Shown here piece by piece: positions 40,665 to 48,542 of a DNA stretch of 64,000 bases. The translations under genes were made by a program, and so were the position numbers. Position 1 is the stretch's first letter. Each line of letters opens with the position of its first letter. The stretch comes from a bacterium (GTDB lineage: Bacteria; Bacillota; Clostridia; Lachnospirales; Lachnospiraceae), in assembly GCA_023667365.1 (NCBI GenBank), contig JAMPAG010000002.1:60553-124552 (forward strand), read 5' to 3'. The notes under the pieces were generated by a model, which worked only from the letters and a program-made list of their open reading frames with translations, was not told where the DNA came from and did not search any database.

Positions 40665-41546
40665 CTAGCGTTTCAAACTGCCGCGGTCGCCGTGCAGGAC
40701 GCGCTGCTGTACCGAGGCGTCGGGGGAAATGAGGTTTCCCTTTGCGTCATAGTAGGTAAGCAGGGATGAATTTCGTGCAGGCGTGCGCCTGCCGTCTTCC
40801 GATAAAAGAGAACGGAAGTGGTTGCGGTCGCCGGATTTGAGCGCATGAAGAATGCGCGCGTCGTTTGCGGCGTGCAGGGGGTCTTGTGCGGATGCGGTCT
40901 TGCCGTTCGGCATGGCGTCTGCGGCACCAACGTTACCTGCGGTAGTATTGCCGGGTGTAAAAGCGCTTTTGTTTGGTATGCCGCCTGACGGCATTTGGTC
41001 TGCCCCGGCTGTTTCGTCTGCGGACAGGGAGCCGTCTACGGCAGCAGGATTGTCGGCGGTTCCGCCGGACAGCGTGACGGAGCCGTCCGATTCGCCCGCC
41101 CGCGATTCCGCGGCGATCTCTGCGCCGTCCACCGTTTCTGCGTCGTTGAATTCTTCTTTTGTCAAAACGGAGGCGTCCTGATCGGCGGGACGGCTTTCCC
41201 ATATCGCTGCCCAAAGCCGGCGGAGCGCCTGCAATGCGCGCGCAGCAAAAGCGCGCAGCATGTCCGTCAGGGAACGCTGCGCAGAAGCCGGCTGCTGATT
41301 GGCGGCGGGAGTGCTTTCGGTCAGTTCCCGCAGTTCGTCCGCGGCGGCCGCCTGAAAAGAGCCTGCCTGTTTTTTTGCCGTTTCGTCGGTCTTGTCTTTT
41401 TCCTCGGAGGATGGCTCGTAAAGCACGCCCTCCTCGGCATAATCCAGATTAAATTTTCCTTTTTCTGTATTCGCGCCATCAATCTTTTTGGACTGTTTTA
41501 ACCGTTGATAGTCCTGATAGACGGGATTACGGATCGGATCGATCAT
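40665..41546 (-). CDS. Hypothetical protein with low-complexity middle
   Basis: 293 residues, not recognised. It begins MIDPIRNPVYQDYQRLKQSK and has a short conserved-looking N-terminal part (to about 50, with FNLDYAEEGVLYEPSSEE), a 200-residue Ala/Gly/Asp/Ser-rich middle, and a basic C-terminus with HALKSGDRNHFRSLLSEDGR. No membrane helix or signal peptide. GTG codons upstream to 41561 are rejected in favour of ATG 41546 with GGGAG. It is a single gene, divergent from flotillin. The composition suggests a disordered protein. Confidence 0.7.
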   Translation of the reverse strand: MIDPIRNPVYQDYQRLKQSKKIDGANTEKGKFNLDYAEEGVLYEPSSEEKDKTDETAKKQAGSFQAAAADELRELTESTPAANQQPASAQRSLTDMLRAFAARALQALRRLWAAIWESRPADQDASVLTKEEFNDAETVDGAEIAAESRAGESDGSVTLSGGTADNPAAVDGSLSADETAGADQMPSGGIPNKSAFTPGNTTAGNVGAADAMPNGKTASAQDPLHAANDARILHALKSGDRNHFRSLLSEDGRRTPARNSSLLTYYDAKGNLISPDASVQQRVLHGDRGSLKR

Positions 41547-41651
41547 AGTTTTCTCCCACACGTTGTTTTTTTACGGGGAATCTTATATAATTATATCGGT
41601 ATTGTAACAAAGAAACTAAGGGGTACGCAAGAAAAAAGGAGGAAGTATTTT

Positions 41652-43178
41652 ATGGGAGGGTTATCATTGCCGGTAATTATTGCGGCGGTTGTCGTGCTGT
41701 TGATCGTGATTCTGTTTGCGATCGGTTATGTGAAGGCGCCGCCCGATATGGCGTTCATTATTTCCGGCGTAAAAAAGAAATCCAAGATCGTAATCGGAAA
41801 GGCGAGCATCCGCGTGCCGTTTTTTGAGCGGCTGGATAAGCTGAACCTGCGCCTGATCCCGATTGACGTAAAGACGAGCAACGCGGTGCCGACAGCGGAT
41901 TACATTAACATTAACGTGGATGCGACCGTCAACGTGAAGATCAGTAACGAGCCGGATAAGTTACGGCTTGCCGCGGAGAATTTCTTAAATAAGAATACGG
42001 AATATATCGCGAGCGTAGCAAGAGAGGTGCTGGAAGGCAATGTCCGCGAGATCGTCGGCAAGATGAAGCTGGAGGAGATGGTTTCCGACCGGCAGAAATT
42101 CGCGACGCTGGTAAAAGAGAACGCGGAACCGGACTTAGCGGCGATGGGGCTCGATATTATCAGTTTTAACGTGCAGAATTTCGTGGACGGAAACGAGGTT
42201 ATTGAGAACCTCGGTATTGATAATATCGTAAAGATCAAGAAGGCGGCGGCGATTGCCCGCGCCGAGAGCGAGAGAGATATTAAGGTGGCGCAGGCGTCGG
42301 CGGATAAGGAATCGAACGACGCCGCCGTTGCCGCGCAGACGGAGATCGCGAAGCGGCAGAACGAGCTGGCGATCAAGAAATCCGAATTGCAGCAGGAATC
42401 CGACACGAAGAAGGCGATGGCGGATGCGGCGTACGAGATTCAGAAAGAGGAACAGCGTAAGACGATCGAGATCACGACCGCGAACGCGGATATTGCGCGG
42501 CAGGAGCGCGAGATCGAGTTAAAGCAGAAGGAAGTCGCGGTCAAAGAACATGCGCTGGAAGCGGAAGTCAAGAAGCAGGCGGAAGCGGATAAGTACGCGG
42601 CGCAGCAGCGGGCAGACGCAGCGCTTTATCAGCGGCAGAAGGAAGCGGAAGCGAAGCAGTTTGAGGTACAGCACGCCGCGGAGGCGAAGCAGTTCGAGAT
42701 CGAGAGAGAGGCGCAGGCGAAAAAAGCGCAGGCGGAAGCGGAGCGCTACGCGAAGGAGCAGGAGGCGGAAGGTATCCGCAAGGTCGGCGAGGCGGAAGCC
42801 GCCGCAATTCAGGCGAAAGGTCTTGCCGAGGCGGAAGCGATGGAGAAGAAAGCCGAGGCGTATGCAAAGTATAATAAGGCCGCCGTGGCGGAAATGATGA
42901 TTCAGGTGCTGCCGGAGGTGGCGGCAAAGATCGCGGAGCCGCTTGGACAGATCGACAAGATCACGATTATCGGCGGAGAGGGCGGTTCCAATGGCGTGGA
43001 TCAGGTTGCAGGAAACGTGCCCGCCGTGATGGCAAAGCTGTTTGAAAGCATGAAAGAGGCGACGGGAATTGACCTGGCGGAGATCGTGAAGGCGGATACT
43101 TACGACGCAAAGGTAAACCGCAACGTGAACTTGTCGGGGTTAGATGACGTTCATGTGGTGGTGGAACCCAAAGCGTGA
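41652..43178 (+). CDS. Flotillin / SPFH-domain protein
   Basis: 508 residues: one N-terminal membrane helix (LPVIIAAVVVLLIVILFAIGY), an SPFH/band-7 domain (about 30-190) with VAREVLEGNVREIVGKM, a long Ala/Glu/Lys-rich coiled coil (about 200-420) and the closing flotillin region with MIQVLPEVAAKIAEPLGQID. Flotillins (YqiK/FloT type) assemble membrane microdomains and cluster signalling and secretion proteins. AAAAAGGAGGAAG precedes the start. No NfeD gene is next to it, as would be found with some FloT/FloA operons. Its stop codon lies within a large palindromic structure. Confidence 0.93.
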   Translation: MGGLSLPVIIAAVVVLLIVILFAIGYVKAPPDMAFIISGVKKKSKIVIGKASIRVPFFERLDKLNLRLIPIDVKTSNAVPTADYININVDATVNVKISNEPDKLRLAAENFLNKNTEYIASVAREVLEGNVREIVGKMKLEEMVSDRQKFATLVKENAEPDLAAMGLDIISFNVQNFVDGNEVIENLGIDNIVKIKKAAAIARAESERDIKVAQASADKESNDAAVAAQTEIAKRQNELAIKKSELQQESDTKKAMADAAYEIQKEEQRKTIEITTANADIARQEREIELKQKEVAVKEHALEAEVKKQAEADKYAAQQRADAALYQRQKEAEAKQFEVQHAAEAKQFEIEREAQAKKAQAEAERYAKEQEAEGIRKVGEAEAAAIQAKGLAEAEAMEKKAEAYAKYNKAAVAEMMIQVLPEVAAKIAEPLGQIDKITIIGGEGGSNGVDQVAGNVPAVMAKLFESMKEATGIDLAEIVKADTYDAKVNRNVNLSGLDDVHVVVEPKA

Positions 43179-43258
43179 GAAGAAAATCTAACGCTCACAG
43201 CAAGGGCTGTTTCGCGAAGATTTTCTAGGGTTCCGCCTGGGCGGAACCCTTCTCACGC
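43173..43258. repeat. Multibranched palindromic structure over the flotillin stop codon
   Basis: Outer arms GCGTGAGAAG (43173-43182) and CTTCTCACGC (43249-43258) enclose two inner helices: AGAAAATCT with AGATTTTCT (around the small hairpin ACAGC-AAGG-GCTGT), and AGGGTTCCGC with GCGGAACCCT. The flotillin TGA is inside the left outer arm. It is followed by GAAGAATG/CATTCTTC (43259-43283). Confidence 0.85.
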
Positions 43259-43381
43259 CGAAGAATGCCCTGCGGTCATTCTTCCGGGGATGTGAAGTTT
43301 GGATTCGGGTGTCAAAAGTCCTGCAATGCAATCTGCCCAATAAGGGTTATAAGCAGGGCTTTTGCCCCCGAATCCTTACAG

Positions 43382-43448
43382 GAAATTCGTAAACCTAAAA
43401 GAACTGCCGAAGGCAGTTCTTTGAAAGCGCGCGAAGCGCGATTTTTTA
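43382..43448. repeat. Third copy of the stop-codon palindromic element
   Basis: GAAATTCGTAAAC, then hairpin AGAACTGCC-GAA-GGCAGTTCT, then GAAAG, hairpin CGCGC-GAA-GCGCG and a T run. The T run supplies the TAA stop of the TraX gene, exactly as the copy at 16.7 kb does for lacZ. Confidence 0.85.
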
Positions 43449-44483
43449 TGCAAGTCCCATCGCGTAGCAGATCAGATAGAGCAGGGCAAGATGGACGGGA
43501 TAGAATGCGTAAAAAACATATTTCAGGCTCAGTCCGCGTTTTCCGTTGTATCGGGAGATCGGGATGAGCATGAGGAACGCCGAGGCTTCCGAAATATCCA
43601 TGAGCGTAAGGCAGATACATCCTGCCAGCATAGACTTTACGGGGTGCTTTCGAAATGCGTACATGAGGGCGATCGTGATGACGCCCATGCCGCTGTAGTC
43701 GGTCATTAACAGATCGGCGGCGAAAGCGGCAATGCATAACGCGCCCAAGTCGGCGCCGACCACCTGCGCGTAGACAGCCCCGTGCTTATGGGAGAGCCAA
43801 AAGAGAAGGAAAGCGATGATGACGGCCGTGAGGATGGCAGGTATGATAAAAAATGCTGCGTCCCCCAGCGAGGCGGGAAGGAAGGGATCGAGCAGCGCAT
43901 AGGCGATCGTTGTGGTGTAATAAGCGCTGTAACCGCCGTAGCAGCCGGTAAGGAGAATGCCGGCGGCAAGGCAGAGAACACCCGGCACGCCGCCTTTTAC
44001 ATGCTCTTTGAGCCAAGAGAAAGCGCACATCGCTAAGAGACCAAGGAACAGCGTGAAGAACACGTTCTGATAGCCGGTATAGAACCACTCTCCGCGGAAT
44101 GCGAAATCAAACGGGATCTCGGAGACGAGGGCGAACAAACATAAGCGAAGCGCGTATTTTTTGCGGTTATGCGTATGTAAGAAACCTTCTACGAGCAGGA
44201 AGCAGAAAATGGGAAAACCAAACCTGCCGATCAGGCGCATCATCATGTAACTGAAATAAAGCAGCCGGTGTTCCGCGATCCATTCCGACAGAAGATTGGT
44301 GTTCGTCGTGGCAAGCAGATAGCCGGCGCGCATGAGCATACGCTCTAAAATGACGGCGGCAATATGGTCGATCAGCATGGCAATAATGGCGATGAGCTTG
44401 ATCGTGCTGCCGGTGATTCCTTTTTTAGCAGGAGCGCCGAAGGCGGAGCCTGTGGAAGTTGTTGGGGAAGCTGTCGTAGTCAT
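43446..44483 (-). CDS. TraX-family membrane protein
   Basis: 345 residues with eight to ten helices and the TraX pattern: STIKLIAIIAMLIDHIAAV near the start, LLYFSYMMMRLIGRFGFPIF, LVEGFLHTHNRKKYALRL, and a closing YAFYPVHLALLYLI. TraX acetylates pilin in the F plasmid, but chromosomal TraX proteins in Clostridia are of unknown function and probably acyltransferases. No conjugation genes are nearby, so this is not evidence of a conjugative element. Confidence 0.9.
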   Translation of the reverse strand: MTTTASPTTSTGSAFGAPAKKGITGSTIKLIAIIAMLIDHIAAVILERMLMRAGYLLATTNTNLLSEWIAEHRLLYFSYMMMRLIGRFGFPIFCFLLVEGFLHTHNRKKYALRLCLFALVSEIPFDFAFRGEWFYTGYQNVFFTLFLGLLAMCAFSWLKEHVKGGVPGVLCLAAGILLTGCYGGYSAYYTTTIAYALLDPFLPASLGDAAFFIIPAILTAVIIAFLLFWLSHKHGAVYAQVVGADLGALCIAAFAADLLMTDYSGMGVITIALMYAFRKHPVKSMLAGCICLTLMDISEASAFLMLIPISRYNGKRGLSLKYVFYAFYPVHLALLYLICYAMGLA

Positions 44484-44611
44484 AGTAAAACTCCTTCTGA
44501 AATAGATTTGCCCGCGGGCGATACTATTTTATACCATGGAGGCGGGAAGGTCAATCGTGGACTGCGGTTTCTTTAAGATTACAATAAAAGAGACGGTAAA
44601 GAGGTATGCAC

Positions 44612-45220
44612 ATGAAAGATTTAGAAATGGCTAAAAAACGTGATCATAAAATTTTGATCACAGATGAGGCTATTAGAAAAGTTCCGTTGATCCAATATAA
44701 AGAAATTCCGGAAAACGAATATGTAATGTTACAGGAATTAACAAAGGAAGTATTATTGGTTTCAAAAAATGATAACGACTCCAATGAGGTTGCACTTACA
44801 TACAGCCTTGATTATCGAAATTTAATTGCCGAGGGCAAAGAGTATATAGGTGTTGCTTTGGGTGATGAACATTCGGTTGATCCGTGTATGAACACGACAT
44901 CGTATCATTTAATTACGACTTCCTTGGAATGTGTAGTCATTGTACTTCATAATCATCCGTCATTGTCAAAATTTTCACTTGAGGATATAAAATTCTTTTT
45001 AAGCAATGGAACTGTCAAAATGATGGTAGTGGTTACAAATTTAGGAAGCATTTCTTATTTGGTAAAAAGGGAGCAATTTCATAGAAAAAAGGCAATAGAA
45101 ATATATAATCGCGCTATTAGCCTGCACAATAAAGGAAATGATATACATGATTATCAAAAGGCAGTTTCCTATTTTTTATCAAATTGCCATGATGCCAATA
45201 TTGTATATGAAGATCGCTAG
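44612..45220 (+). CDS. JAMM/JAB-domain protein (RadC-like metalloprotease fold)
   Basis: 202 residues; more AT-rich than its neighbours. The C-terminal half carries the JAMM metal site HNHPSLSKFSLEDIKFF (H-x-H then S-x2-D) after SLECVVIVL, as in RadC and in the JAB effector domains attached to phage head proteins and polymorphic toxins. The N-terminal 90 residues match nothing I know. The upstream glutamate of the metal site may be in GVALGDEH. ATG 44612 is preferred with AAAGAGGT 6 bp upstream. The next small gene starts in the same ribosome-binding context over its stop. It may be an effector or DNA-repair relic. Confidence 0.78.
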   Translation: MKDLEMAKKRDHKILITDEAIRKVPLIQYKEIPENEYVMLQELTKEVLLVSKNDNDSNEVALTYSLDYRNLIAEGKEYIGVALGDEHSVDPCMNTTSYHLITTSLECVVIVLHNHPSLSKFSLEDIKFFLSNGTVKMMVVVTNLGSISYLVKREQFHRKKAIEIYNRAISLHNKGNDIHDYQKAVSYFLSNCHDANIVYEDR

Positions 45221-45231
45221 GAGGTATGGGT

Positions 45232-45408
45232 ATGCCTGAAAGGATGATTTTAAGTGAAAAGTTAGAAGACAATAAAGCCGCTGCTGAATGGGGGATAGAA
45301 CAAGCCGCATTGATTAAGAAAGGAGAAGAAATTACGCAAAGGCTGAAAAAAAAATACACACCTATTATTTTATCACGCAATGAACAGGAAACAAGAAAAG
45401 ACAAATAA
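45232..45408 (+). CDS. Small charged partner of the JAB-domain gene
   Basis: 58 residues, not recognised, helical and rich in Lys and Glu (MPERMILSEKLEDNKAAAEW then IEQAALIKKGEEITQRLKKK). Its GGAGG overlaps the JAB stop codon (TAGGAGG), so the two are translated together. Similar in AT content to the JAB gene. Size and coupling fit an antitoxin or immunity partner, but no motif shows it. ATG 45232 is chosen over 45226 for spacing. Confidence 0.65.
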   Translation: MPERMILSEKLEDNKAAAEWGIEQAALIKKGEEITQRLKKKYTPIILSRNEQETRKDK

Positions 45409-45429
45409 AAAAACGGAGGGCATTTTGTA

Positions 45430-46845
45430 ATGGAACAGAATTATCAGGCAGTACATTTGGGAAAGGCGGCGTGCGGACTCGATTTGGGGGACGGCAGCGA
45501 GCGCGCGGAGTATGTGAATCAGGATTATATTTTATGGAAGCTGAAACGGCCGCACCGCTGCGTCAATATCATGTATACGCTGTATCCGCATGACGAGCAG
45601 TGGCCGCAGCGTATCAGCGAGGCGTGCAAGGATATGGAGATTCATTTTCAGTGGGATTATCCGTATGACGATTATTTTCCGTACGGTGTGAACGGGCAGC
45701 CGTTTGAGCAGATGAAGGATATTCGCAGGCACGGACAGGACGTGCTCTTGACGCTGACCGTGGACTGTGGGCTTTCGGATGAGGAGCTGCGCGCAGTCGC
45801 GCGCGACTTAAAGCCGTTCGGCAGAATGCGCATCCGCATCAACCATGAGTGTACGGGAGACTGGTTTACGCACAATAAGCGTTACAGTTTTGAGGAGATC
45901 GGTCAGTTTTTTGTACGGTTCGACCGTATCATGAAAGAGGAAGCGCCGAATGTGCAGACGATCCTCTGCGCGGGATTTGTAAAAGATGACGGCTCGGAAA
46001 TGGAGCAGGAAAAAGCGCTCCTGGACGCGTACAAGGCGGCGGACATCTGGTCGGCGGACCGCTATCTTGCGCTGCATTACGGCTGGCCCTACGACATCGC
46101 GGAGGCGGGCGGCGGTCAGTACACGTCAACGAGTGTGGATTACACGTTTGAAGCTTATAAAAAGACGGCGGCGCATCTGACGAAGCTCTGCGGCGCCAAG
46201 CCGATGACGACGGCGGAGTTTAACGTGGACGGCGACGTGACCGGCGCGGCGGATCAGGGCGAGGCGGTGAAGCGCTTTGCATGGAAGGTGCGCGACGAGA
46301 AGGCGGATTGGTTTCAGGGCATTTCCATGTACCAGTTCCGCGACAGGGGACGGCTGGGCTTAGAGCAGGAGGATCCGAATAACAAGGCGGTCGGTATCGA
46401 GCAGCCGCTGTTAAAAGATTATCAGGAGGTTCTTGCCGATCCGTATTTCAATCCGGTCATGACAAAGGGGGCGGATGTGCAGTTCCCTGCCGTGCTGCGT
46501 TGGGGCGGTTCCGAGGATGCGGACGGAATCTGCGTTTCTGTCATGTTTGAGAAGCAGCCGGATTTCTGTGAGATCACAATCGAGGATGAGATCGGCATGA
46601 TGTTAGAGGTAAACGGGCGCTGGTTTTATAAGGCACCCGCCACGAAGACGATCGATCTGATGCCGGCGTTCTGGGAGAAGCCGGTCGCGGCGGGGCAGAC
46701 CGTGACGGTATCTCTGTTTGCGCCGCCTGCGGACGGCGTCAATCCCGTGACGGAGAAAGAGGATTGGGCGACGAACTATTACGCGGAACTAAAGAGCGCA
46801 CCGCAGTTCCGCATCCGTTATGAAGTGCCGGGCAAGGTCGGGTGA
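45430..46845 (+). CDS. Probable glycoside hydrolase of the (beta/alpha)8 clan-A type
   Basis: 471 residues. The first 300 look like a TIM-barrel glycosidase of clan A: IRINHECTGDWF places a Glu after Asn at the end of strand 4 (acid/base), and MTTAEFNVDG offers the nucleophile Glu on strand 7. GISMYQFRDRGRLG would follow on strand 8. The last 130 residues are beta-rich, possibly a carbohydrate-binding domain. I cannot assign the family with confidence (GH26, GH39 and GH53-like are candidates). No signal peptide. Preceded by ACGGAGGG. Confidence 0.65.
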   Translation: MEQNYQAVHLGKAACGLDLGDGSERAEYVNQDYILWKLKRPHRCVNIMYTLYPHDEQWPQRISEACKDMEIHFQWDYPYDDYFPYGVNGQPFEQMKDIRRHGQDVLLTLTVDCGLSDEELRAVARDLKPFGRMRIRINHECTGDWFTHNKRYSFEEIGQFFVRFDRIMKEEAPNVQTILCAGFVKDDGSEMEQEKALLDAYKAADIWSADRYLALHYGWPYDIAEAGGGQYTSTSVDYTFEAYKKTAAHLTKLCGAKPMTTAEFNVDGDVTGAADQGEAVKRFAWKVRDEKADWFQGISMYQFRDRGRLGLEQEDPNNKAVGIEQPLLKDYQEVLADPYFNPVMTKGADVQFPAVLRWGGSEDADGICVSVMFEKQPDFCEITIEDEIGMMLEVNGRWFYKAPATKTIDLMPAFWEKPVAAGQTVTVSLFAPPADGVNPVTEKEDWATNYYAELKSAPQFRIRYEVPGKVG

Positions 46846-46877
46846 GAGACGCATCGGAGAGGAAAGGAAGCGGACAT

Positions 46878-47597
46878 ATGGGCAAAAAAGCGGCGTCCGC
46901 CGCGACCGTGATCGGCGGGAGCGACGGACCGACCAGTATTTTTTTGGCAGGCGGAGGAAACACAAAAGAAAAGAACCTGTACCGCAGATGGGTAACCGCT
47001 TATCGCAACGCGAGGTACCGGCATAAGCGCGCAAAGGCGGAAAGGAGCGTCCGCCCCGGCACGCACAGCATGGACGAGGTAGAGGCGTACATGATCGAGC
47101 GCTACGGCGCGGTCGAGGTGCCGCACACGGATCAGACCTATCTGGAGAATTGCAAAAACATGCGCGCGGCGCTTGCAATGAAGTATTACCCGGAGCTGGT
47201 GGGCGAGCGGCCGCAGAAACCGGACAGGGAAGCGCTGCAAAAAATGGACGAGGCAGAGCGCAGGGAAGTGCTGGAGAAGTTTATGGAGGAGTGCACCCGG
47301 ATGCAGGAGCGCGCCGCCGCGCTTCCGGAGAGCCTTGTGCCGCTCGACTATCATTGCTATCAGATCACGCCGGGCGAGTGGAGCAGCGTGCATATCGAGC
47401 TGGAAAAAGCGCACGGTCTCATGATGGGCGGATGCAGCGCGTCGAATATGCGCTGCCACGGCGGAAAGCGCCTCATGAAGGAGGCGCAGGGTATCATGGC
47501 GGATATTCACCGCTATTACGGCGTGACCGAGGAGGACATCCGGCAAAAGAGCGAGCGGTATCATGATCTGGTCGTCGTGCTGACGAATGTGATGTAA
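46878..47597 (+). CDS. Protein with VIGGSDGPTSIF motif (decarboxylase-beta-like N-terminus)
   Basis: 239 residues. Starts MGKKAASAATVIGGSDGPTS, whose GG-x-DGPTSIF is a motif known from beta subunits of Na+-translocating decarboxylases, but the remaining 200 residues are soluble and charged with no membrane helices, so it is not that enzyme. The rest has LEEFMEEC-like helices and a closing region with HIELEKAHGLMMGGCSASNM. Homologues in Clostridia are usually labelled by the motif. Function unknown. It follows the glycosidase gene by 32 bp. ATG 46878 has AGGAAG upstream. Confidence 0.6.
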   Translation: MGKKAASAATVIGGSDGPTSIFLAGGGNTKEKNLYRRWVTAYRNARYRHKRAKAERSVRPGTHSMDEVEAYMIERYGAVEVPHTDQTYLENCKNMRAALAMKYYPELVGERPQKPDREALQKMDEAERREVLEKFMEECTRMQERAAALPESLVPLDYHCYQITPGEWSSVHIELEKAHGLMMGGCSASNMRCHGGKRLMKEAQGIMADIHRYYGVTEEDIRQKSERYHDLVVVLTNVM

Positions 47598-47607
47598 CGC
47601 CATGGTC

Positions 47608-47635
47608 TTGCATAATTCTTGAAAACGGGTATAAT
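47608..47635 (+). promoter_or_regulatory. Promoter of the AbrB-RelE pair
   Basis: TTGCAT (47608), 16 bp, TATAAT (47630); 60 bp before the antitoxin gene. Confidence 0.7.
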
Positions 47636-47694
47636 ATAATGTAAGAAAGTATGAATTTCCTGCTTTCCAACAAAATTTGAGCGGAGGTGATATG

Positions 47695-47955
47695 ATGTTG
47701 GCGGAATTACGTCAAAAATCACAGATTACGATACCAAAAGAAATTATTGTTAAGCTGGGGCTCGTGGAAGGCGATAAATTAGATGTATTTGAACGTGACG
47801 GCACGATCTGTATGTTGCCGGTTGCTGTTTATCCAAAGAAGTATCTGGATGAGCTTCACAGCGAGATCAATGAAGCAAAAATGAAAATTGCCTCCGGGGA
47901 ACAGCCCGTTTTTGACAATGTGGAAGCGCTGTTTGCAAAGCTGGAGGATAATTGA
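47695..47955 (+). CDS. AbrB/MazE-type antitoxin
   Basis: 86 residues. N-terminal swapped-hairpin AbrB domain (LRQKSQITIPKEIIVKLGLV then GDKLDVFERDG), C-terminal helical tail that would wrap the toxin. The GCGGAGGTGA site serves ATG 47692 or 47695. Stop and toxin start share a base (TGATG). Likely autorepressor of the promoter at 47608. Confidence 0.9.
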   Translation: MLAELRQKSQITIPKEIIVKLGLVEGDKLDVFERDGTICMLPVAVYPKKYLDELHSEINEAKMKIASGEQPVFDNVEALFAKLEDN

Positions 47956-48221
47956 TGGCATATCGTATTACTTTTACCAAGCGGTTCGAGAAACATTTTA
48001 AGAATTTGACTGCGCAGGAAAAGAAACAGCTCCAAAACAAACTCCAGCTTCTTGCAGAGAATCCTATGCACCCGTCTCTTCGCACCAAACGTATTCAAGG
48101 TACAAACGACTTGTTTGAGTGCAGCGTCAACATGGATATTCGCATCATTTGGTATTATGAAGGAGACAAAATAATTATTCTCGTTGATGTCGGACATCAT
48201 GATATTTTAGAGCATTTCTAA
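47955..48221 (+). CDS. RelE/YafQ-family mRNA interferase toxin
   Basis: 88 residues with the RelE fold: YRITFTKRFEKHFKNL, HPSLRTKRIQGTNDLFECSV, IRIIWYYEGDKIIILVDVG and HHDILEHF. The basic and aromatic residues match YafQ/RelE-like toxins that cut mRNA at the ribosome. Pairing with an AbrB-type antitoxin, not RelB, is a less usual combination. The gene ends 21 bp from a Fic-domain remnant on the other strand, suggesting that it landed in that gene. Confidence 0.9.
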   Translation: MAYRITFTKRFEKHFKNLTAQEKKQLQNKLQLLAENPMHPSLRTKRIQGTNDLFECSVNMDIRIIWYYEGDKIIILVDVGHHDILEHF

Positions 48222-48242
48222 GATAAAATTTGTAATTAAAAA

Positions 48243-48389
48243 AATATCATGAAACGAAATATTCTCTTTTTTCTGATACCCGGATAATAATTTCTGCATT
48301 TTCGCTTTCACTTTACCGGGCGTCGTCGTTCTGGTATCCTCTGCCATATTCGTGCGCTGTTTATGATCTCCTGCGTTAAACCATTCCAA
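48243..48389 (-). pseudogene. Fic-family protein remnant
   Basis: On the minus strand, 49 codons starting MEWFNAGDHKQRTN and continuing TTPGKVKAKMQKLLSGYQKK to ISFHDI resemble the segment just before the HPFxDGNGR motif of Fic AMP-transferases. The frame then diverges where the RelE gene approaches, and the catalytic motif is absent. The upstream part is also missing. With the repeat copy at 48433 it fills the 321-bp gap between RelE and HD-GYP genes. Resemblance judged by eye. Confidence 0.45.
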
Positions 48390-48432
48390 GCGGCTGTCAG
48401 CCTGCTGAATAGTAAGGCATGGATAAGCAGAT

Positions 48433-48457
48433 GTGAAATGCTGCGCATTCCACGCTT
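48433..48457. repeat. Second copy of the 25-bp palindromic repeat
   Basis: Identical to 9752-9776 (GTGAAATGCTGCGC then ATTCCACGCTT); here followed by CGCGAG and not by the long second palindrome. Confidence 0.85.
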
Positions 48458-48542
48458 CGCGAGAATTCTATTGTCATGAATAAAAAAATGCATGACAAAC
48501 CGTGTTCCGCCACAGCCTGTCATGCATATTCCATACCCGTTA

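Noticed and set aside
43446..44483. Conjugative element marked by TraX
   Set aside because: Chromosomal TraX homologues are common in Clostridia and no other transfer genes are nearby.
46878..47597. Na+-translocating decarboxylase beta subunit
   Set aside because: Only the short N-terminal motif matches; there are no membrane helices.
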